Shown here: positions 16,430-22,477 of the stretch, one piece after another
Layout: every line of letters starts with the position of its first letter
How positions within the stretch are numbered: position 1 is the stretch's first letter
Source: Lenisia limosa
Lineage: Eukaryota > Breviatea
Direction: 5' to 3'
NCBI GenBank assembly: GCA_001655205.1
Contig: LPNZ01005945.1
Location: 1-22,477 of the forward strand
DNA: 22,477 bases
Notes under the pieces: generated by a model
Databases searched by the model: none
What the model was told of the DNA's origin: nothing
What the model saw: the letters and a program-made list of their open reading frames with translations, nothing else
Translations under genes and position numbers: made by a program

Positions 16430-17155
16430 AGTTAACCCGTTTCCAGTCGTCTCGCAATATTGAATCAAGAAAGGCATCTATTCGCAGATACATTTGTCCA
16501 AATGATGTACTTCATGGCTACTCTACGTCAGGCTTTCTCCATGCAGTTGCCGCATTTGTTGGTTTCATTTTCAATATTTACAATCAGGTTGTTCCTGGAA
16601 GCATGACGTTGAATGGGTGCAGCTTGATCTTTCGGTAGGGGGTGGTAATGTCTTGTCTTGTTTGTATATTTTCATTCCACAAGGTCAGTGAAGAGACGGT
16701 TGCTATCAAGAAACAGGAAATGCTGTCAGAAAAATTCGACTCCAAACGTATTAGCACTATTATGCTTTGCTTTTCCCATTCATTTTTATGATAAGATGTA
16801 TGACAATATAATTCTGATTTCTAATCATGGGATATATTTAATATTATGTATTCATTACCATAACTTTTTAGATGAGACTTTCAAATATCTCAAAGAAAGT
16901 AAGAGGCGAGGCCCAGACCCCATTTGTTGTTGTCTCGTTAGAACTCAAGGGTCTACAAATGAGTATTCTAGTGTTGGAGCAGAGGCATTGGCTCAACATG
17001 TTTTGTATTTGTTACAAACTGTCTGCGCTATCACCCCTACTGAAATGGGACTGAAAATGGGCCAGTCTCAGTACTCTGCTCTCCAAGCATTCCATAACAT
17101 TTATGACTCTTTCACAAGTAAAAATCTTGTTAGTTTTACGAGTACCTTTAGTTAG
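16430..17155 (+). CDS. Coding-like exon blocks ending at 17155, unrecognised gene
   Basis: Three blocks: 16432-16577 in one of two overlapping open frames (RHLFADTFVQMMYFMATLRQ or RYICPNDVLHGYSTSGFLHA); 16683-16747 (VSEETVAIKKQEMLSEKFDS, before a GTATTA donor); and about 16872-17155, whose last part reads VGAEALAQHVLYLLQTVCAI and MGQSQYSALQAFHNIYDSFT before TAG. An AATAAA lies at 17249-17254. The last block looks most credible. A canonical intron (GTAAGAGG to CGTTAG) inside it is also possible but would change the frame. No family recognised. Confidence 0.38.
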
Positions 17156-17248
17156 CTACGTTTCCTGAACTTGGTTGGCTTTGGGTTATCAACAATGAAA
17201 TTGTAGAAAATGTACATAATATATATATGTCTGATAGCCTATCTTAAT

Positions 17249-17254
17249 AATAAA
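17249..17254 (+). promoter_or_regulatory. Polyadenylation signal AATAAA
   Basis: Exact AATAAA about 95 nt after the stop at 17155. It fits as the 3' end of the plus-strand block but is weak evidence in AT-rich DNA. Confidence 0.3.
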
Positions 17255-17335
17255 AACTTAACCACTTTTCTATGTAGATTTGCGACACACTGCGTTTAAC
17301 GCACTCCTGAGAAGTGGGCAACTTTACCAAGATGG

Positions 17336-17447
17336 TAGTGTGCTGTGTAAAGCCTCATTGTATCTTTTAGTAGAAAGAACTGGCCTTTGAACTCTTCCAA
17401 GATTTCGGCCAACTGCTGGCATTTATCGGTTAAGATGCGTTCAAATT
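17336..17447 (-). CDS. Single exon-like block, unrecognised
   Basis: On the minus strand a CTTACAG acceptor is followed by MQFERILTDKCQQLAEILEE and FKGQFFLLKDTMRLYTAHYH before a GTAAAG donor. A helical, possibly coiled-coil segment. If the donor is not used, the frame ends in TAA ten codons later. No partner exon identified. Confidence 0.33.
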
Positions 17448-17646
17448 GCATTACTGTAAGTCTAATTAGTATTTGTTTCAATTTGTTAATACACACGTAA
17501 AGGGGGGAGAAGGAGAGGCCGGGGACGTCTGGGGAGGCAAGAAGTTAAAGCAAAATCCGCCAATATGTCTTCATGTGAAAAAGTAATAATGTTCTTTGCA
17601 TACTTACAGATGAAAAATATATTTAAGATAAATCAATTTTCTTTAA

Positions 17647-18079
17647 CGCTTTGAAAAAGAAAAAGCCGATAAATTCGATAGATGGGAATTAAGTCTTGGG
17701 TTAGAATGCTTACCCAGGGCTTCCTTAAACAGCCCGTGCCTTCTAGAAAAGGATTTTTTGATGGATTTGATGACAGAAGGTGAATGCTATGCAACACTAG
17801 CAAATCCTCTAAGAATACAATGGATGTTAAAGATATTATATGGACCAAAGCAAATATAGTTGCAAAGCGCAAGAATATCCATATTCTGTTATAACAAACC
17901 TTCTCGCACCGAAGCTTCAGAGCCTGTGGGCCCACAGTGGCAAAATCCCCTCTACAGAGAGCCTTGCTCAAAACAGTGTCAATCTTGGAGATGAAATGAA
18001 GAAGTGGTTCTTGGGAAGCGTGGAGGACAGTGAGCTGTACAATTTCTTATGCCTGATTTTGTTAATTGACAATAAGTAG
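17647..18079 (+). CDS. Two-exon coding block with 34-nt intron, unrecognised, 5' incomplete
   Basis: Exon 17647-17825 reads FEKEKADKFDRWELSLGLEC and DFLMDLMTEGECYATLANPL. A 34-nt GT-AG intron (17826-17859, GTTAAAG...ATATAG) follows. Exon 17860-18079 reads CKAQEYPYSVITNLLAPKLQ and GDEMKKWFLGSVEDSELYNF and ends in TAG. The intron is not a multiple of three and its removal connects the two long frames, which is good support for both. The first exon's upstream edge is a TAA, with the nearest AG acceptor at 17609 in the wrong frame, so its true start is unknown. Overlapping minus-strand ORFs are judged shadows. Function unknown. Confidence 0.48.
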
Positions 18080-18240
18080 AGACCTCAATAATCTCTCTAT
18101 GAGGGCAGGCATTCTCAGTGTCTTTGTGGCCCACGTATAAAACGCCGAGCGTCTTCAGGACTGGTGGACTTGGCGGTGATAACAAGTTGAAGGCACACCC
18201 CAATATAGTTATGAATCTAAAAAAAAAGAAAAAAAAAAAA

Positions 18241-18299
18241 NNNNNNNNNNNNNNNNNNNNNNNNNNNNNNNNNNNNNNNNNNNNNNNNNNNNNNNNNNN
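18241..18299. other. Assembly gap, 59 N, after an A-rich run
   Basis: The gap follows a run of about 18 A with a single G (18222-18240), a common cause of assembly breaks. Confidence 0.99.
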
Positions 18300-18469
18300 A
18301 GTTTAATTTGACAGCGTCTCCGACCTATCATGCCATCAGTGGTTTTTTTTTCCAAAGAATTAATAAAAACATTCCTTTACCTACCAAGTGGTGGTAGATC
18401 ATCTGACTAGTGGAGAGTTTGTTTATCATGACGGTTTGATGGTTTCAGAATGATTTCACCACCAACACC

Positions 18470-18500
18470 CACATACACACCCACACCCACACCCACACAC
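18470..18500 (+). repeat. CACACCC microsatellite
   Basis: Imperfect CACACC / CACACCC repeat just before the first exon of the gene at 18505-19205. Confidence 0.8.
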
Positions 18501-18504
18501 CCGC

Positions 18505-19205
18505 TGAGACGGCGTCTTTTTACGTCCCACCAACAGCATCGAGTCTGCCAACTCCGTTGTATGTTTCAGGTTTGTTTTTCTGTTCTATCTATCACCATCT
18601 TATTTCATTTAGATCCTCAAGTTCATTGCTAAGCGCATACACGCTAAGAATCGTCTAGAGCTCGGTATCATCCTCACCATCGGTCTTATCAACTGGGGCA
18701 AGAAGTTCTTCCGTGCACTTCTTTCTGGTATGTGGTCTCTTTTGTTGGAGTTAGAGCAAAAGAGACCACATACCAGAAAGAAGTGCAAATGGGAGAAAAT
18801 AACACTAATTTTTGCTTATGTTTTTTTTCTTTCATTTTTGCCTTGATTTATTTATCCATAAAAATCTTGAGCAACTTTGACATGTGTAGACCTCAACATC
18901 AACACCAACGAGGCCACCATGACCGCCTATTTTCTTGACCGCGAGTACCAACGTCAAGAAGAGGGAATTTTTCGGGGGGGTTCTTTTTTTTTCAACAATC
19001 ATACACAGGGATCCAATTATTAATTACTCACTTCTCTAGGCCCCTCGAGGTTTTCGTCATCTTAAGGCGATGAAAATGGTCCGTGCTGCCCTCTTCAACG
19101 CTGACGATGTGTTTGGAGAAAGAAATCAAAGAAGAAGAAGAAGAAGAAGGAAGTTGGAACCCCGAGAAAAGCGACACTGAGTATGACGTTGAGGAGGAGG
19201 ATTAG
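18505..19205 (+). CDS. Multi-exon gene with acidic C-terminus, unrecognised
   Basis: Exons: about 18505-18558 (GVFLRPTNSIESANSV); 18613-18727 (ILKFIAKRIHAKNRLELGII, then INWGKKFFRALLS); 18890 to about 18963 (DLNINTNEATMTAYFLDREY); and 19040-19205. Intron 1 (18559-18612, GTATGT...TTTAG, 54 nt) and intron 2 (18728-18889, 162 nt) join in phase. The third junction keeps the frame (APRGFRHLKAMKMVRAALFN) only with a GG-AG intron. In the last exon the ADDV frame and the acidic frame (KEIKEEEEEEGSW, ending EYDVEEED and TAG) differ by one base, so there is a frameshift, a tiny intron or an error. Codons are C/G-ending. A helical repeat protein is possible; no family assigned. AATAAA at 19233-19238. 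Confidence 0.5.
18714..18787. repeat. Perfect 31-bp inverted repeat with 12-nt loop over a 5' splice site
   Basis: Arm 18714-18744 is the exact reverse complement of 18757-18787, and the loop is 18745-18756. The left arm contains the last 14 nt of the exon ending at 18727 and the GTATGTGG donor. The right arm is therefore an inverted copy of the exon-intron boundary. Confidence 0.95.
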
Positions 19206-19232
19206 TAGTAGAGTTGCTGTTCATTCAGTTAT

Positions 19233-19238
19233 AATAAA
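19233..19238 (+). promoter_or_regulatory. Polyadenylation signal AATAAA
   Basis: Exact AATAAA 28 nt after the TAG at 19203-19205. It supports the acidic reading frame as the real end of that gene. Confidence 0.5.
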
Positions 19239-19239
19239 A

Positions 19240-20241
19240 TTACAATAGAATATAATTTTTTTGCAACCCCAAAAATAGACAATATTTTGTGATTAATCCA
19301 GCAGAAATGGGTAAGAAGATAGAATTATTTATCAGAACAGAGTTTTCTATCAAAACTGAACACACACTGTGGAAGAGTGACACGCTGGTCCAAGGCTATG
19401 CCAATTATGCAGACATAAAATAATTTCTAAACCTGTCAGTATTTCATTTAGTCATAGAAAAACCCACTTTGATCGCAATGCAGGTTCCATGTCTGTGGTG
19501 ATACGACGACGGTAAAACACAGCGAGGAAACTTGGATATCCGGAGGGTGCCAACTACTGCCGTTTTCCATCCGGGCCGGTGTCTTTATCACCAAAAATGA
19601 CAAATACCTAAATGGATATAACAATGAATGTGAAAACAATGGCAATTTTAGCCGATATCAGAATTAAAATTTATTCCATTTGAAATAATAGGCACATAGA
19701 ATATTACGTAGAGAACCAAACATAGAGAAATTGCGTACCTCATGGGTGTCACGCAAAAGCCTTGTATGATAAAATGAACTCATTGTAATGGCCTTGTCAG
19801 CTACGTCACGTTGTCATCCAAGGATTCATATCCTTTAGGTAGAATCTAAGTGGGTAAGTATTTGAAGGGCTTAAGCGATGAAGGGATAAACTGTGGTCAA
19901 TTCGCGTCACGTCAACGCTCAATGTTTAATTGGAAAAATGAAAACATGGAAGAGAGATTGCTTATCCTGACTTGCTGAATGTTATAAGATACGTAGAATA
20001 TATCTAAAAAGATAAAAAGAATCCTAAATGGAGTTCGACATATTTTTAGGTTGCAGTGATCTTCTTTGACAGAACCTTCTTCTCATCTTATGGCGTCAGT
20101 GATAGTACTAAAATGGGTGCTCTGAAAAAATTGTGAGAATTGCTTAATCGAGAAAAATTCAAAAAAGCCCATTTAACTTTCACCCCGCCATAAGCAAGCC
20201 GAAAGATGCATTATTTGGAAAATCACTCTTCCTTGATCTTG
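19240..20241. other. Intergenic, no gene supported
   Basis: Lies between the convergent ends of the plus-strand gene ending at 19205 and the minus-strand gene ending at 20242. No coding block stands out; the minus ORF 19448-19645 lacks support. Confidence 0.5.
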
Positions 20242-20911
20242 TTACAGCCCCCCTTTTTTCCTTCGCAGCGGTTTTTGATGGAGTAAAAATAGGACCCTCT
20301 GAAAAAATTCAGTTATTAGCCCAACATCTGCCGCAAAAACAACGGACTTTTCAATAAATAGGGCAATGTTCTGCGCCTCAAAGGTTGAAATAGCAGCGTT
20401 GGTTATTTTGGAACAGTCTGGTCGAATGGTGGGGTGCATCATGATTGTAGCAGCAAGTCCTGCCGCTACCCCTTGGTCAAACGCAAGATCTTCGGGACTC
20501 AATTCCATTTCTTCGGCTTCAATGGTGTCTTTCAAACGCTTTGATGCCTGCTGTGAAAGTGCCTATGTGAACGCAATATTTCCTTCCGCCTTGAGCTGCT
20601 GGGCCTTGGTGGTAATGTGAGCTTTACCCAGAAGTGAGCATTCCAACATTTTGGGCAAGCAGGGGTATGGTGATACACATTTGGTGACATGAAATGAACA
20701 TTCATGTTCACCTCTGTGAACAAGTGCGTGACGTAGGTCTTGTTTGGAACAGGGTAGCCACACGTGGGCTAGGGTCTGAAAGTTGTGCCCTTTTCATAGA
20801 CACTGGGGTCGATCAGCAGAGGGTTGTAGCCATCGACGGTGTAGTCACAGGACTGAAGTAATGCTCGAATCAACGCATGTGTTGGCTTGCGGAGAGCTCA
20901 GTAGAGGTCAT
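20242..20911 (-). CDS. Small five-exon gene, about 173 residues, unrecognised
   Basis: ATG at 20911 (MTSTELSASQHM, to 20876), then 20852-20802 (SCDYTVDGYNPLLIDPS), 20768-20628 (PTCGYPVPNKTYVTHLFTEV, then HTPACPKCWNAHFW), 20562-20326 (TIEAEEMELSPEDLAFDQGV, then AAGLAATIMMHPTI) and 20298-20242 (RVLFLLHQKPLRRKKGGL, TAA). Introns of 33, 65 and 27 nt are GT-AG and in phase; they remove two in-frame TAGs. The first junction needs a 23-nt intron starting CG, so exon 1 is the weakest part. CGYP...CPKC could bind zinc, but no family is recognised. An alternative reading through the 65-nt intron gives AQQLKAEGNIAF, which resembles a TPR helix but needs a frameshift. The long plus-strand ORF here is a shadow. 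Confidence 0.5.
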
Positions 20912-21327
20912 GGTCCTTTGAAAAAATCATTAGGAGATGTACATGGGACAATTAATGGATGTTAGTAATAATTAATAGTAAATGGGATAAAATCAACCGA
21001 CATACTTGTTGGGAAAATATTTGCAATTGATGGCGATCTGGCTTCTGATTGATCCCCAACCTAAAGTACAATGACTAGAGTTAGTATATAGAAATTGGGA
21101 ATTTTCACAAAAACTGACCTGCATGAAGTGGAAAGTGAAAGCAGGTTCAATCACAAGTATTATTTAATACAAGTTTCACTGATGGGCATCTAATGAGGGT
21201 TAAAACCAATAATAATAGTAAAAAAAATATTTCCGTATTCTTTGGTGGGCACAAAGTAGTTTTTTTTTTTCAGCTGACAATATTTCCCCTTCCCTCCTCT
21301 AGTAAAGTATCATTATTGTTTTTTAAG
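20912..21327. promoter_or_regulatory. Divergent intergenic region
   Basis: About 400 nt between two genes pointing away from each other (ATG at 20911 on the minus strand; first seen exon at 21328 on the plus strand). Likely holds promoters for one or both. No specific element recognised. Confidence 0.3.
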
Positions 21328-22477
21328 GAAATTTGAGAACTCTTCAGAAGTATGAAGCGGTAAGTTTGGAACTTTAATGCAAACTGTATCATCTCACACA
21401 CCTTACTATTTAATATTTTTTAGTCGAATGTGAGGATAGATAACCCTATTGTAGCTAGAGAAAGACACTGGAATTCGCGTCGGCAAAACCGTAGCTAAGC
21501 GAATCAAAAAGATGGTCAGCGTGAACAGTCACCGCGACTTCGACCCCAGCAATAAGCAATATTGCATGATAGGGTGTCAGAAAAATAAAAAGGTTGCAAA
21601 TGTGTCATCTTCTGTTGTATTTGACTTCTTAAGCCAGAGATCACACTTCAAAACCGAAGAGACTTCTTTCAAGGAATCCGAATGATCAAAACCCTCAAAC
21701 ATGCTGTCCGTAACATGGATGGCATAGAGGCCGATAAGGAGGCGCGGAAGGTGCGGCTACAGTTTTATGGAAAGGAGAAGATTGTCGCCAATGCTTTATC
21801 AGCCCTACGCTGGGGAGCTACTCAGGAGAAGGAACTACTCAAAGAAGGTTTGTAAATATCTGTGTATGTATATTGCAACTGGGTCATTTGTGGTGAGAGT
21901 TAGTCCGTCTGATGTTTTTAAAGAGAATTAAGAAGGCCCTTGACCTACTATCTGCTCCTCTCCATGAATCATTTGAAAGCATAAGGGACGATATTTACCA
22001 CAGAATTGACCTTGAACTCAAAGACGAACTGAACAGTGTTACAGACGTTATCAAGGTTAACATCTCAAAGTTTGCGGTCCTTCTTAAGAAGATGCGAATA
22101 TTTTCTCTGGTCAACCACGATGTCACACCCAATGAAGAGGTAGACCCAAGTCGCATCCTTTTTNNNNNNNNNNNNNNNNNNNNNNNNNNNNNNNNNNNNN
22201 NNNNNNNNNNNNNNNNNNNNNNNNNNNNNNGTTCAACCAGTGGGGAGAGGCCGGCAGTTCCTCAGAGGAGTCAAAATGGCAGCGCCCTCAAGATTGCTTT
22301 AACGACTGGAAGGAAGAATACTCTATTGCGGACCAAGACCTAAGAGCCCCGCCTCCGTCTCTCATTGTCCAAGAACAAGCTTTCAGGAAAATACGGCCTC
22401 TTTCATGCCAGATCAGCCCTCTTTAACACGGAAGGTTTTGTTAGATCGCTGCGCTATGTGTCCAACCTATATCGCTT
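21328..22477 (+). CDS. Multi-exon gene cut by window end, unrecognised
   Basis: Exons: 21328-21359 (NLRTLQKYEA), 21455-21592 (LEKDTGIRVGKTVAKRIKKM, then VNSHRDFDPSNKQY), 21640-21847 (ITLQNRRDFFQGIRMIKTLK, then RKVRLQFYGKEKIVANALSA) and 21924-22163 (RIKKALDLLSAPLHESFESI, then NSVTDVIKVNISKFAVLLKK). Introns of 95 nt (GTAAGT...GTAG) and 47 nt are GT-AG and in phase. The third junction is off by one base unless GG-AG (21847-21923). After a 67-N gap, frames such as AGSSSEESKWQRPQDCFNDW and KYGLFHARSALFNTEGFVRS continue to the edge. DTGIRVGKTVAK loosely recalls the G-K-T-V helix of TFIIS N-terminal (LW) domains, but this is not a firm match. Highly helical; function unknown. Confidence 0.5.
22164..22230. 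other. Assembly gap, 67 N
   Basis: Interrupts the coding block that ends the window, so frames before and after cannot be connected. Confidence 0.99.

Noticed and set aside
20366-20620. 84-codon plus-strand ORF
   Set aside because: Antisense shadow of the better supported minus-strand exons with splice sites and stop.
20573-20627. TPR domain (AQQLKAEGNIAF) in the minus-strand gene
   Set aside because: This frame lies wholly in a well-formed 65-nt GT-AG intron and needs a frameshift to connect to the flanking exons.
20242-20860. Recoded TAG (sense) codons, suggesting a ciliate-like code
   Set aside because: In-frame TAGs are removed by GT-AG introns in phase, and the kinase and SDE2 use only CAA/CAG for glutamine with no internal TAA or TAG.

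Overview
Eukaryotic nuclear DNA, AT-rich and gene-sparse, with three assembly gaps (runs of N). Coding sequence lies in short exon blocks joined by spliceosomal introns. Nothing suggests a bacterium, organelle or virus. The organism is not identified. The striking trait is a set of extremely short introns (21-36 nt) in genes that also carry kilobase introns. Dicyemid mesozoans are one animal group known for introns of about this size, so they are a candidate, but this is inference only.

Two genes are recognisable, both on the minus strand and both linked by known biology to genome maintenance. (1) A Chk1-type checkpoint kinase starts at an ATG at 11313 and runs down to about 951, possibly to 504. 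Its kinase domain can be rebuilt motif by motif (P-loop, VAVK lysine, [22 protein letters not shown], subdomain IX), but only if five introns of 21-24 nt and two introns of 4,593 and 5,050 nt are removed. (2) A homologue of SDE2 lies at 15405-15918, with the GG-KGG processing site and the conserved TTN..CR.L.GRR segment. A 23-nt intron falls inside the KGG triplet codons.

Region by region. 1-1050: AT-rich DNA and the 3' part of the kinase. 1381-1589 and 4236-5702: minus-strand, hydrophilic coding blocks inside the 5-kb kinase intron, together with a palindromic MITE-like element (2699-3190), its inverted fragment (about 5780-5895) and a duplicated block (2482-2697 and 5362-5775). 7361-8121: a plus-strand multi-exon gene nested in the 4.6-kb kinase intron. 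8451-8950 and 9264-9394: further minus-strand exon blocks in the same intron. 11566-12044: C-terminal exons of an unrecognised minus-strand gene upstream of the kinase. 13535-13600: a tRNA-like, SINE-like remnant. 14006-14900, 16430-17155 and 17647-18079: unrecognised plus-strand coding blocks on either side of SDE2. 18505-19205: plus-strand gene with a perfect 31-bp hairpin over a 5' splice site. 20242-20911: a complete-looking small minus-strand gene. 21328-22477: plus-strand gene cut by the window edge.

Most other genes could not be assigned a family. Their reality rests on splice-site phase agreement, codon pattern and stop/polyA placement, not on homology.
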